Shown in pieces: positions 25,710 to 34,558 of a DNA stretch of 64,000 nucleotides. Under the pieces are notes generated by a model. The model made no database searches. It saw only the letters and a program-made list of their open reading frames with translations, and was not told the DNA's origin. Numbering within the stretch: the stretch's first letter is position 1; each line of letters opens with the position of its first letter. This DNA comes from Methanobacteriota archaeon. Lineage in GTDB: Archaea > Halobacteriota > Methanosarcinia > Methanosarcinales > Methanosarcinaceae. Location: assembly GCA_023399215.1 (NCBI GenBank), contig JAEWQJ010000049.1, positions 1-64,000 on the forward strand. Direction: 5' to 3'. Both the position numbers and the translations under genes were made by a program.

Positions 25710-27380
25710 ATGAAATTGTGGGTTATTTTAACGGCCTTTTTGTTATGTTTTACAGCAATGCCATCGTCGGCGACTATCGAAATCCCAGCGGGTACAGTTT
25801 CGTCCTACTCGCTAAATATTTCTGGAGAAACGTATGTGCTGACGGGTGATGTTGATGCTTCAGCCACAGCATTCTCAGTAGATGCTGACAATGTAACGTT
25901 TGATGGAAATGGACACACAATTACGTTTGCACAGAACACCGCTGGCAGCGGGATTTTATCTTCGGTCAAAAATGGTACCGTGATAAAGAATGTCACAATC
26001 AATCAAATGAATAAGAGTGTAGCGTCCGCGTACGGAATATGCTTGGTTGACTGTGATAATGTGAGTATTTTGAATGCCACGGTTGATGTATATAAAGGCG
26101 CGGGAATTTATGCAAAGTCAGCATCATCATATGTAAATATCCGTGACTGTAATATTTCCTCAAATACCCATGGAATATTTGCGGCTGACAGTCAATATAT
26201 AATGGTTAATGAATCTACCCTGAACTCCACTAAAACCAATTCCATCCGTCTATCCAATTCGGGATACTGTAATTTTTCGAGTTGTGAGTGCAATTCTGCA
26301 AATATTGGTATAAATTTGAATGGTGGATCAAATAACAATACTTTCACTGATTGTATAGTGTCAACTGTTGTTGGAGACAGTATTGGCATCAAAGAATCAA
26401 ATAATAATACATTTTTGAAGTGTAATACATCGGCTATCGGAAAAAATAATGGGATTTCGTTAGTCAATTCAAGTTGTAATGCATTCACGGATTGTGTTTC
26501 GATTGCTGAATATGGTTTGGGAATAAATATAACTGACTCGTGTGATAATATATTCAACGGGTGTACTGTCAATGTTATTGAAGATATGCCCATAATGATA
26601 ACAAATTCTACAAACAAATTCTCAAATATGAGTGTTTCCTCTACAAGGGCATCTGCACCACATGCTTCTAAACATATTTTAACTGTAGGAGACTCAATTA
26701 CAAAGGGCGTAGGAGTTAATCACGGACTCGGGTATGGAGCGTACCTAAACGCCACTCTGAATGCACATTCTCCTACCTGGTACGTGTCTAATGTCGGAGC
26801 AGGAAGCACCACGGCAGCGCAGGGTAGAGTCACGTTTCCTCAGTGGTTAGATATCTACAATCCTAACATTGTCTTAATCATGTATGGGCAAAACGACATT
26901 TCTGCTGGGCGCAGTGACCAGGACATAATTAACGATATACTGTGGATGGCACAGGAGGCAACAAACCGAAGCATCAAACCCTACATATTGACGACTGTGC
27001 CAATTTCAAAGAATAACTACAAGCGTATATCGTTAAATGACAACCTAACTAAACAAGCTGCGCTGGCCGGTATCTCGGTAATAGATACATACGACTCTGT
27101 TGACTTATCGCCCGAAAACGGTGTACGCGATGGGTATGATATGAATAACTTACGTGATGATGGGATACATCCAAATTCAGCTGGGTATACACTTATGGGA
27201 AATTATGTCGCTAAACATATCCTGGCATCTGTATACTCAAACACTTATTTTACCAGTAATGTTACCTCAGAAAAAGCTCCCTTAACTGTTACTTCTGCTT
27301 ATAAAAGTACAGAACTGCCAATTTCATGGAAATGGCTTTGGAGATGGCACATTTTCAACAACCAGGAATCCTATATATAA
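25710..27380 (+). CDS. secreted parallel-beta-helix / SGNH hydrolase, PKD tail frameshifted
   Basis: Signal peptide (1-~21), then a right-handed beta-helix (~25-310) of NosD/PbH1-type repeats rich in Asn ladders (NNNTFTDC, GINLNGGSNNNTF), then an SGNH/GDSL hydrolase (~318-505). The hydrolase has all four blocks: ILTVGDSITKG with the catalytic Ser, NVGAGST with Gly, YGQND with Asn, and DGIHPNSAG with Asp and His. It therefore looks like an active surface esterase acting on cell-wall or environmental glycans. A PKD domain starts at ~515 but loses frame near 27337, so the product ends with the unrelated LWRWHIFNNQESYI. GGAGAGG lies 8-9 nt before the ATG. The enzyme core is intact; only the tail is damaged. 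Confidence 0.85.
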   Translation: MKLWVILTAFLLCFTAMPSSATIEIPAGTVSSYSLNISGETYVLTGDVDASATAFSVDADNVTFDGNGHTITFAQNTAGSGILSSVKNGTVIKNVTINQMNKSVASAYGICLVDCDNVSILNATVDVYKGAGIYAKSASSYVNIRDCNISSNTHGIFAADSQYIMVNESTLNSTKTNSIRLSNSGYCNFSSCECNSANIGINLNGGSNNNTFTDCIVSTVVGDSIGIKESNNNTFLKCNTSAIGKNNGISLVNSSCNAFTDCVSIAEYGLGINITDSCDNIFNGCTVNVIEDMPIMITNSTNKFSNMSVSSTRASAPHASKHILTVGDSITKGVGVNHGLGYGAYLNATLNAHSPTWYVSNVGAGSTTAAQGRVTFPQWLDIYNPNIVLIMYGQNDISAGRSDQDIINDILWMAQEATNRSIKPYILTTVPISKNNYKRISLNDNLTKQAALAGISVIDTYDSVDLSPENGVRDGYDMNNLRDDGIHPNSAGYTLMGNYVAKHILASVYSNTYFTSNVTSEKAPLTVTSAYKSTELPISWKWLWRWHIFNNQESYI

Positions 27381-27489
27381 ATATTTCAAAGCAGGAAACT
27401 ATACTGTTAGCTTAACGGTAAAGAATGCTGCTGAAAACAGAACGAAAACAAAAAAGGCTCTTCGTTATTTTATGTGGATATCCTCATAA
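27338..27489 (+). pseudogene. out-of-frame PKD tail of the preceding gene
   Basis: One frame over, the DNA reads FGDGTFSTTRNPIYKYF and AGNYTVSLTVKNAAENRTKTK, a typical PKD C-terminal half, ending at TAA 27487. An insertion of one base or loss of two near TGGAAATGGCTTTGG explains the break. The last residues (ALRYFMWISS) are encoded by the inserted element at 27456. Confidence 0.85.
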
Positions 27490-27557
27490 TGTCTTCATAA
27501 AAACCAACGCGGTCTCGAATTGAAAATCATTTTATCCATAGAGAATGGCGAAGAGCC
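27456..27557 (+). mobile_element. 102-bp miniature element with ISL3-type ends
   Basis: The left end GGCTCTTCGTTATTTTATG and the right end, whose complement reads GGCTCTTCGCCATTCTCTATG, match at about 20 of 25 positions over the full terminal repeat. An 8-bp target duplication flanks it: ACAAAAAA (27448-27455) and ACAAAAAT (27558-27565). GGCTCTT ends and 8-bp duplications are typical of ISL3-family elements. No coding capacity. It interrupts the end of the PKD frame. Confidence 0.75.
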
Positions 27558-27652
27558 ACAAAAATGAATTGAGCCTTTGCTAATTTCTGAATTAATGCTT
27601 TAATCTTAAATTAAATGCATTAAATCCCTTTTTTATTAAAAAATTGCTTATC

Positions 27653-28130
27653 AGGCTGTCTCAAAACCATTTTGAATTCTACAATTGGGTAATGCCCATT
27701 TCAATTTTTACTTCATTTTGCATGGCTGCCAGATAAATGAAAGCAGTGTCATTTTGAGTCATTTGTTGTAGTTTACGTAAACTTCTAATGTCTATAAGGT
27801 ATCATAAAGCAATATTTTTAAAAGATATCCTGGATGATAGGCTGGACACCTTTCCTTAGAGTGAGTGGATTCTATGGCATTAATATCAACGACATCTATG
27901 ATGTCGTTTAGTACTCTGGCAGTATGTTTTTCAGGGAAAAATTTTTCAGGTTTTTCAGAGATAAAATTTTTCAGGTTTAATGGAAAGAAAAATTGCTGCT
28001 TTCGAGTGTACTTTCTAAACATAGTGAAACACTGAACATGGCGAAACACTGAAATTAAATTTTGTAATAATTATAAAGATTTTTAGGTTTTTAACCCAAT
28101 GCATGATCGGACATAGTTTTGAGACAGCCT
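27653..28130 (-). mobile_element. 478-bp internally deleted IS with intact ends (IS1182-like)
   Basis: Perfect 15-bp terminal inverted repeats AGGCTGTCTCAAAAC (27653-27667) and GTTTTGAGACAGCCT (28116-28130). Inside, the minus strand carries only the N-terminal part of a DDE transposase. No target duplication was visible. It could be mobilised by a full-length relative elsewhere. Confidence 0.8.
27792..28049 (-). pseudogene. transposase N-terminal fragment
   Basis: The frame reads QQFFFPLNLKNFISEKPEKFF, then ARVLNDIIDVVDINAIES and CPAYHPGYLLKILLYDTL, the N-terminal region of IS1182/IS5-group transposases (usual form: AYHPRMLLKVLLYGY). After a frame change, RSLRKLQQMTQNDTAFIYLAA continues the homology to about 27700. 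The catalytic DDE domain is missing. Confidence 0.75.
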
Positions 28131-28153
28131 GTCTTTAATATTTTTAAAAATTT

Positions 28154-28366
28154 TCAGAATTTTACTTCATAATCTGAAATTAGTACTATTTTTTCACAGA
28201 CTAAATTTAATGTTGATTTCCCGTGAACTGTAGCATTTTTATTGCAATATATTTTGAAAAGATATTGTTCCTTTCCATAAACCAGATCAATTCTTTCCTT
28301 AACCATCCTGAATTTAACCGAAGTTCCCGTGATAAAATTAAAGCTGATCGTTAGTTCATTCTTCAC
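28154..28366 (-). CDS. hypothetical 70-residue protein
   Basis: Unrecognised. It begins VKNELTISFNFITG from a GTG and contains two Cys; no membrane segment or signal peptide. Without the 37-bp duplication at 28368-28441 its start would overlap the end of the next gene upstream on the minus strand, so the two probably form a pair translated together. It sits just outside the deleted IS at 27653. It could be a truncated remnant. Confidence 0.45.
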   Translation of the reverse strand: MKNELTISFNFITGTSVKFRMVKERIDLVYGKEQYLFKIYCNKNATVHGKSTLNLVCEKIVLISDYEVKF

Positions 28367-28367
28367 G

Positions 28368-28441
28368 GCTTTTTGATGGGTTCCATCACTCAGTTTCTAA
28401 TACAGCTTTTTGATGGGTTCCATCCCTCAGTTTCTAATGCT
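28368..28441 (+). repeat. 37-bp tandem duplication at a gene end
   Basis: 28368-28404 and 28405-28441 are two copies of a 37-bp unit beginning GCTTTTTGATGGGTTCCATC, differing at 3 positions. Because 37 is not a multiple of 3, it changes the C-terminus of the gene at 28390. Confidence 0.9.
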
Positions 28442-28770
28442 TCCAGTACTGTATAAACTCTGCGATCTGTAGTTCCGCTTTGTTCTGCTATTTTATCTAT
28501 GATCGCTTTAGAGATCGTTCCGTCATTCCCGACTTTACACTGGAGCAGTAATGAAGCTATTTCATTGAATGTCTTTTTAGCCCCGTTAAATTCTTTGACC
28601 TTGCTGTAGTCCTCTATACCTGATAAATTCAGAAACTCCCTTGCAAATTGTTTTGACGTTTTACTAACATTTACTCCCTTCTCAGGTGTCCATTCTAAAA
28701 AATCCAGTTTGCAAGCTTGCAACTCTGCAAGATATAGTTCATCATTTTGATCTCCCATAAAGTTTACCAA
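28390..28770 (-). CDS. hypothetical 126-residue protein with helix-turn-helix-like C-terminus
   Basis: Not recognised. It is soluble and mostly helical. The stretch ISKAIIDKIAEQSGTTDRRVYTVLEALETEGW (about residues 85-117) resembles a winged-helix or DNA-binding helix pair. The present end SKSCIRN is produced by the 37-bp duplication; without it the protein would end SKSREE and overlap the downstream gene start. GGAGTTGG precedes the ATG at 28770, and an in-frame ATG follows at 28758. It may be a regulator of the following small gene; this is inference. Confidence 0.55.
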   Translation of the reverse strand: MVNFMGDQNDELYLAELQACKLDFLEWTPEKGVNVSKTSKQFAREFLNLSGIEDYSKVKEFNGAKKTFNEIASLLLQCKVGNDGTISKAIIDKIAEQSGTTDRRVYTVLEALETEGWNPSKSCIRN

Positions 28771-28897
28771 CTCCTAAAATTACGATTTCTGTTTGATTCT
28801 ATTTTTCGGATTCGATTTTTCTATTAGATCCGATTCTTCTACTTATTGGAGGTCGAAAGATAAAGCACTTTTTAGTTCAGAATTCTATCAACAGTAT

Positions 28898-29027
28898 GAG
28901 CCGATTCCAAAACCAACTTTTATTTCCAAATTCATGTGCGTTTCTGAGTTACGTGACTTATAAATATTTCAGATAATTATTCCAGTATCAGGATTCAAAA
29001 ACTAATTTCGAGTTTCTTGATAGGCTC
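28898..29027 (+). mobile_element. ~130-bp MITE family M1, degenerate copy
   Basis: Ends GAGCCGATTCCAAAACC and GAGTTTCTTGATAGGCTC, 130 bp; the interior contains TTTCAGATAATTATTCC, matching the TTTCAGAATTAT block of other copies. Confidence 0.5.
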
Positions 29028-29284
29028 AATAATTAATCATAAGCACATGCTCAAATGTTTTTTACTAAAGCTGGCGTTAATCTCACAGTTTTTTCTATCT
29101 TACAGTTTTGTTTTTCGAATCTTAATCCTTAGCAATTGATCATATTGCTTACATTAAAACCATTTCAGGTTTTTTCCTTTTTATTTGTCAAAACTACTAA
29201 ACTTTCCAAATAGCATATTATGCACATGAATAAAATACTTTTAAATATAATATATGCCCGGCAATTTTAACCATACAAACTATC

Positions 29285-29328
29285 TCATGAACCCCAATTC
29301 ATGAACCCCAATTCATGAACCCCAATTC
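29285..29328 (+). repeat. 14-bp tandem repeat, three perfect copies
   Basis: TCATGAACCCCAAT repeated at 29285, 29299 and 29313 plus two bases. It lies in the probable leader of the first HyuA-like gene and adds spurious ATG codons there. Confidence 0.9.
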
Positions 29329-29365
29329 TAAAAAATGAACAGGAGGCATTTAGATACAATACAGT

Positions 29366-31276
29366 ATGGGCATTGACGCAGGAGGCACCTACACTGATTC
29401 GATCATCATTCGGGATTCCGATGGCAAAGTGATGGATTCGAACAAGGCGCTTACCACCTATCCTGACCTGCTCACAGGAATTAAAAATTCCATAGACGGA
29501 CTGGATGAAAAATATTTAAAAGAAGTAAAAATGGTTTCAGTTTCAACAACGCTTGCCACAAACACAATTCTTGAAAAAAATGGCTATCCTGTAGGCTTGA
29601 TTCTCGTAGGAGATTATGAAATTCCGGAAAGAAAGGATATTGAGTTTTATACTATCGTAAAAGGAGGGCACGACCATCACGGAGCCGAACTGGTTTCACT
29701 TGATATGGAAGCCGTGGAAACTTTTGTCAGTAAGGTTAAGGATAAGGTTTCAGCCTTTGCAGTCTCTTCCTATTTCAGTATCAGAAACCCTGCTCATGAA
29801 CTGGCAGTCAAAGCCCGCATACAGGAGCTTACCGGAATGCCTGTGGTCTGCGGACACGAACTTTCCCTTGACCTTGGAGCCTATGAGAGAGGTATTACAG
29901 CCTATCTGAATGCCCAGTTGATTCCTATTGCAAACCAGTTTATTCGCTCAATCAGGGAAGAAATCTCCAGGCGTGGAATGGACTCAAGGCTGCTGATGCT
30001 CAAATGTGACGGTTCGGTCGTGGGAATTAACGAAGCCCTGGAAAAACCAATCGAGTCTATCTTTTCGGGCCCTGCAGCAAGCCTTGTAGGAGCTTCCCAT
30101 CTTTCAGGACTTGAGACCTGCGCAGTTATTGATGTAGGCGGGACAAGTACGGATGTTTCCATGCTCGAAAACGGCCTTCCTGAACTCTGTGCCGAGGGGG
30201 CTGTAGTCGGAGGTTGGCAGACAAAGGTTAAAGCTATCCGGATGGAAACCTCAGCAATGGGAGGGGATAGCCATGTCTGGATCAAGAACATGAAAATAAA
30301 TATCGGCCCAAGGAGAGTTATCCCACTATGCGTTGCAGCGTTTAAATACCCCGGTTTTCTTGAAGTCCTGAGAAAAGGGAGAATCCCTGGGGCTATGCAT
30401 CTTGACGAAAATGTGCAGCCTACTAAGTTTTTTGTAAGGACAGGCGTTGAACCCTCAGACCTCGGAAAATTTGAAGTAGAACTCTTTGACAGAATAGGAG
30501 ATTTTCCTGCATCGCTTAATGATATTTTCTGGGAGACCCAGAAAACACTTTCTCCGGGCCTGCTTGATTCGCTCATAAGAAAACGCCTGATTCAGGCAAT
30601 CGGTTTCACTCCAACTGACGCGCTTCACGTGCTCGGGGAATATACAGCCTGGGATCAAGAAGCCTCAAGAATAGGAGCAAAACTTCTGGAACGATATACT
30701 GAGACCGACCATATCGAGATATGCAAACAGATAAAACAGGACGTTGCAAGGAATATGGCCTTAAACCTGGTATCTTTTATCCAGAAGGATGTGCCTTCCT
30801 CCGAAATCGAGAAAATCCTGCTTTCTGACAGGTTTACACAGTTCAGAATGAAAATCCCTGTGGTGCTGATAGGAGGCCCTGTAGTTGCATACACCAGAGA
30901 GTTGAAACAAATTCTCGATGCCGACATCATAATTCCGGAGCATGCCGAAGTAGGAAACGCGGTCGGAGCCGTTGTAGGCAAGGGCATAAAAAGAATTGAA
31001 ATCCTGATCAAAAGCGCCTACTCAAAAGATAAGAAAAGGCTCGTTCTTCTATTTTCGCCTCAGGGCAGGGAAACCTTTGGAAGCTATCCAGATGCTCTGG
31101 AATACGCCGATGCTCTGGGAAGAAAACTCATCATGGAATACATGACCGAAGCCGGGCTCGACAAAGGGCAGATCCAGATCGCTGTCAGTAGAAAAGATAT
31201 ATCTCTTAGTGAAGCAGGGGCAGTACCCTTAGAGACAAAGCTTGTTTTCGTTGGAGTTGGAATGCCAAAAGTTTGA
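29366..31276 (+). CDS. hydantoinase/oxoprolinase-family protein (HyuA-like), copy 1
   Basis: ATP-dependent amidohydrolase family of the actin-like ATPase fold, related to HyuA, 5-oxoprolinase and acetone carboxylase subunits. Phosphate motifs GIDAGGTYTDS (2-12) and VIDVGGTSTDVS (~265) are intact, with CGHELSLDLGAYERG and SAMGGDSHVW as family blocks. No HyuB partner is adjacent, so a classic hydantoinase complex is unlikely. The paralogue downstream reads MAYDLGIDAGG where this gene has IQYSMGIDAGG: the position 7 nt after AGGAGG (29341-29346) is ATA at 29354, and the annotated ATG lies 19 nt from the SD. Translation may really start at AUA. Substrate unknown. Confidence 0.85.
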   Translation: MGIDAGGTYTDSIIIRDSDGKVMDSNKALTTYPDLLTGIKNSIDGLDEKYLKEVKMVSVSTTLATNTILEKNGYPVGLILVGDYEIPERKDIEFYTIVKGGHDHHGAELVSLDMEAVETFVSKVKDKVSAFAVSSYFSIRNPAHELAVKARIQELTGMPVVCGHELSLDLGAYERGITAYLNAQLIPIANQFIRSIREEISRRGMDSRLLMLKCDGSVVGINEALEKPIESIFSGPAASLVGASHLSGLETCAVIDVGGTSTDVSMLENGLPELCAEGAVVGGWQTKVKAIRMETSAMGGDSHVWIKNMKINIGPRRVIPLCVAAFKYPGFLEVLRKGRIPGAMHLDENVQPTKFFVRTGVEPSDLGKFEVELFDRIGDFPASLNDIFWETQKTLSPGLLDSLIRKRLIQAIGFTPTDALHVLGEYTAWDQEASRIGAKLLERYTETDHIEICKQIKQDVARNMALNLVSFIQKDVPSSEIEKILLSDRFTQFRMKIPVVLIGGPVVAYTRELKQILDADIIIPEHAEVGNAVGAVVGKGIKRIEILIKSAYSKDKKRLVLLFSPQGRETFGSYPDALEYADALGRKLIMEYMTEAGLDKGQIQIAVSRKDISLSEAGAVPLETKLVFVGVGMPKV

Positions 31277-31606
31277 GTTCCGGAAATCTCCCGGAATATT
31301 TATATTTACCCTCAATAGTGCAATAATGCAATAATTAATTTAGTGTTTGTTCTTGAACCCTTCACCTGTTCCAGAATAGCTGTTTGTTTCCAGAACAATA
31401 TATGAAACAAACTTCTGATCCTGAAACAAAGTTGAATGAAACTGACCAAGCTGAATAGAACTGACCAAACAGAATGGGGCTTACTGTCCTGATTTTGCGG
31501 TCAGAACATCGGCAAGTAATTAAAAATGGCATAAAAGGAACAGCATTACAAATGGCAAGGAAAGAGTAATGTAAAAACGTCAGAAAGTAAAAGTGGAGAT
31601 ATAAAA

Positions 31607-33676
31607 ATGGAACGTAGTTCAAAAATGGCATATGATCTGGGTATTGATGCAGGTGGAACTTACACTGACTCGGTTTTAATTAGGAAATCGGATGGAAAAG
31701 TTGTATGCTCAAACAAGGCCCTCACAACCTATCCTGATCCTATCAAAGGAATAGAAAAGTCAATTGACGGACTTGACACGGAAAAGCTAAAACTCGTGAC
31801 TGTAGTTTCGGTTTCAACTACTCTTGCCACCAATACTATCCTTGAAGGAACAGGATACCCTGTTGGGCTCATCCTTATCGGAAATTATGATGTTCCTGAA
31901 GATTCGGGAATTGAAAACTGGATTATGGTAAAGGGAGGGCATGACAGTAATGGCGAGGAAGTCGCAGCCCTTGACATGCCAGCAGTAGAAAAATTCGTAC
32001 TTGAAATAAAAGACAGAGTCTCGGCTTTTGCAGTCTCTTCTTACTTCAGTGTGCGAAATCCAGAGCATGAGCTGCGTGTAAAAACCCTGATCCAGGAACT
32101 TACAGGGCTGCCTGTTGTCTGCGGGCATGAACTGGCCCAGTCACTCGGGGCTTACGAAAGGGGAGTTACTGCTTACCTCAATGCCCAGCTCCTGCCTGTA
32201 GCAGAGGGCTTCTTAAAAACGATAGTAACTGAGATCGAAAGAAGAGGCCTCAACCCTAGAATTGCCATGCTTCGTTGCGACGGCTCTGTAGTAAGCATGC
32301 AGGAAGCTATGAAAAAACCCATAGAATCGGTCTTTTCAGGTCCCGCAGCAAGTCTCCTTGGAGCTTCCTATCTGTCCGAACACGAGACCTGCACTGTAAT
32401 TGACGTTGGAGGGACAAGCACGGACGTCTCCCTGGTCCATAAAGGACTACCAGACCTCAGTGAGGCAGGAGCAGTTGTGGGAGGCTGGCAAACAAAAGTC
32501 AGGGCGCTGCGTATGGAGACTTCGGCTATGGGTGGAGACAGTCATATATGGGTCCAGAGCGGCAATATACACATAGGCCCCAAGCGGGTTATCCCTCTCT
32601 GCAGGGCAGCAGTCCTGTACCCCGATTTTATGAGCACTCTGAAAAAGCGCTGGATTCCGGACCGACTCAAGCTGGATGAACATATCCAGGCAACAAAGTT
32701 CTTTGTCCGGACAGAGCAGAAACCTGTCAACTTGAACCGGGAAGAAAAAGAGCTCCTTGCCCTTATAAGGGACGAACCGCGTTCCCTTAAAGATGTCTAC
32801 TGGGACAGAAATATCCTTCCTCCAAAGAGAGTAATGGATTCACTAATCCAGAAGCGGCTTGTTCAGGTAATCGGTTTTACCCCAACAGATGCCCTGCATG
32901 TGCTTGGAGAGTATACTGAATGGAATGTTGAAGCTTCGGAAATTGGAGCTACTCTGCTTGCAAACTTCATAGGGATTGACAGGGATGAGTTCTGTCTAAA
33001 TGTGAAGCAGCTTTTTGCCAAAAACATGGCCCGAGACCTTATTGCTTTTCTGATGGAAGGAGTGAACAGGAAAGAAATTGAAAAAATGCTTGATGGCAAT
33101 TTCTTCGCTCGTTTTAAAGTGGATATCCCTGTTGTCCTGCTCGGAGGGCCTGTAAGGGCATATGTGGACGAACTGAAGAAGCTTATAGATGCCGAAGTCT
33201 TTGCTCCTGAACACTCAGAGGTTGGAAATGCCGTCGGAGCTCTTGCAGGAAAAGGGACAAAACGCATTGAGATTACAGTGCGCACGCTTTACAGTGAGTC
33301 CAAGTATGACCTTAAAACAAAAGGGGTCTTTGTGTACACACCCGTAGGAAGGAGGCATTTCATAATCCGAAGTGAAGCCCTGGAGTTTGCTGAGACCTTC
33401 GGAAGAAAGCTGATTCTTGATTATATGGCCGAATCCGGACTTCTCCCTGACCAGGTTACAGTTAATGTACAAAAAAAGGATATAAAAGTCCATGCAGGTG
33501 AAATCCCGATAGAGACAAGATTTATCTTTGAAGGGGTTGCAAATTCTAATGTCTATGAAAAAGCTCTTTCTGGACAGAAGAAAAAAGATGAGGGCTTTAC
33601 AGAACTAACCAGGCATGTTCATTCGCTGGATTGTAATTCCTGTGGAGAACTCTCTATCTCTGAAAATAATGAGTGA
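31607..33676 (+). CDS. hydantoinase/oxoprolinase-family protein (HyuA-like), copy 2
   Basis: Tandem paralogue of the preceding gene, similar over its whole length (GIDAGGTYTDSVLI, SVSTTLATNTILE, KPIESVFSGPAASL, GGTSTDVSLV, TPTDALHVLGEYT). It has the same actin-like ATPase motifs plus a 35-residue C-terminal extension ending in a small Cys-containing segment (DCNSCGEL). GGAG lies 8 nt before ATG 31607. The 330-bp gap between the two genes suggests separate promoters or a long leader. The pair probably arose by duplication and kept similar active sites; differences lie mostly in the C-terminal third. No substrate can be assigned from context. Confidence 0.87.
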   Translation: MERSSKMAYDLGIDAGGTYTDSVLIRKSDGKVVCSNKALTTYPDPIKGIEKSIDGLDTEKLKLVTVVSVSTTLATNTILEGTGYPVGLILIGNYDVPEDSGIENWIMVKGGHDSNGEEVAALDMPAVEKFVLEIKDRVSAFAVSSYFSVRNPEHELRVKTLIQELTGLPVVCGHELAQSLGAYERGVTAYLNAQLLPVAEGFLKTIVTEIERRGLNPRIAMLRCDGSVVSMQEAMKKPIESVFSGPAASLLGASYLSEHETCTVIDVGGTSTDVSLVHKGLPDLSEAGAVVGGWQTKVRALRMETSAMGGDSHIWVQSGNIHIGPKRVIPLCRAAVLYPDFMSTLKKRWIPDRLKLDEHIQATKFFVRTEQKPVNLNREEKELLALIRDEPRSLKDVYWDRNILPPKRVMDSLIQKRLVQVIGFTPTDALHVLGEYTEWNVEASEIGATLLANFIGIDRDEFCLNVKQLFAKNMARDLIAFLMEGVNRKEIEKMLDGNFFARFKVDIPVVLLGGPVRAYVDELKKLIDAEVFAPEHSEVGNAVGALAGKGTKRIEITVRTLYSESKYDLKTKGVFVYTPVGRRHFIIRSEALEFAETFGRKLILDYMAESGLLPDQVTVNVQKKDIKVHAGEIPIETRFIFEGVANSNVYEKALSGQKKKDEGFTELTRHVHSLDCNSCGELSISENNE

Positions 33677-33854
33677 AAAGGATAAAGTTCATAACTCTGG
33701 TGTACGTTTCAGAAATGAAAGATAGGACTATCAGCCCAATAGTTCAGCTTCCGACAATTCTAAAATATTAAAACCGATTTGAAAATTTTAGAATACGTGT
33801 CAGCTGCTCATACAATGGAAACAGCACAGCAAATGTATAAATCCCTTAAGTATA

Positions 33855-33999
33855 GGACTTACGCACTTGAGGAACAAAATTAATTACAGCAAAGACATTA
33901 CAGCAAAGACATTACAGCAAAAACTGTAGATTAAAATCACATTTTAGACAATTAACGGTCTGATGCTGTTTTGATTCTTCAGTTCAACTGCGTAAGTCC
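33855..33999 (+). mobile_element. 145-bp TA-flanked miniature transposon before pdaD
   Basis: GGACTTACGCA (33855-33865) is mirrored by TGCGTAAGTCC (33989-33999), and both ends are flanked by TA (33853-33854 and 34000-34001), as for IS630/Tc1-mariner elements. The interior has three ~14-bp ACATTACAGCAAAG repeats. A similar single end (AGACTTATGCACTTGA) is at about 51104. The right TA is directly joined to the pdaD ribosome site. Confidence 0.75.
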
Positions 34000-34012
34000 T
34001 AAAGGAGTTAAC

Positions 34013-34558
34013 ATGATCCCAAGAAAAGCATTTTTGACAAAGGGTACCGGGGTACACAAAGACCGATTAGCATCCTTTGAACTTGCGCTAAGGGCTGCAA
34101 AAATTGAGAAATTCAATCTTGTAAGTGTTTCAAGCATTCTGCCCCCGAATTGCAAACTCGTACCCAGAGAAGAAGGACTTTTAGAGTTGAAACCTGGTGC
34201 CATTGTCCATTGTGTACTTGCAAGGAATGATACTAACGAGCCTCATCGTTTAATGGCTTCAGCTATAGGAACTGCGGTCCCTGTAAATGAAGAAAACTAC
34301 GGGTATATTTCTGAACACCATTCTTTTGGAGAAGAAGAAATTATTGCAGGAGAATATGCTGAAGACCTGGCGGCTACAATGCTTGCGACCACTCTCGGCA
34401 TAGAATTTAACGCGGAAATGGCCTGGCATGAGAGAGAGCAGGTCTACAAGGCAAGCGGGCATATCTTTGACACATTCCATATGTGCCAGACCGCAAACGG
34501 CGACAAGGACGGAAAATGGACCACAGTTGTAGCTGCAATGGTTTTCGTTACAAAATAA
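34013..34558 (+). CDS. pdaD: pyruvoyl-dependent arginine decarboxylase
   Basis: Converts arginine to agmatine for polyamine synthesis. The 181-residue proenzyme self-cleaves to alpha and beta chains; the cleavage site is the Ser40-Ser41 pair in LVSVSSILPPNC, with Ser41 becoming the pyruvoyl group. Other family blocks are GAIVHCVLARNDTNEPHRL, AVPVNEENYGYISEHHSFG, and the glutamate-rich EEEIIAGEYAEDLAATML. AAAGGAG lies 6 nt before ATG 34013; the frame is open further upstream (33971), but that part is transposon DNA. The MITE at 33855 ends 2 bp before the SD, so the gene's promoter must lie inside or beyond the insertion. Confidence 0.95.
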   Translation: MIPRKAFLTKGTGVHKDRLASFELALRAAKIEKFNLVSVSSILPPNCKLVPREEGLLELKPGAIVHCVLARNDTNEPHRLMASAIGTAVPVNEENYGYISEHHSFGEEEIIAGEYAEDLAATMLATTLGIEFNAEMAWHEREQVYKASGHIFDTFHMCQTANGDKDGKWTTVVAAMVFVTK

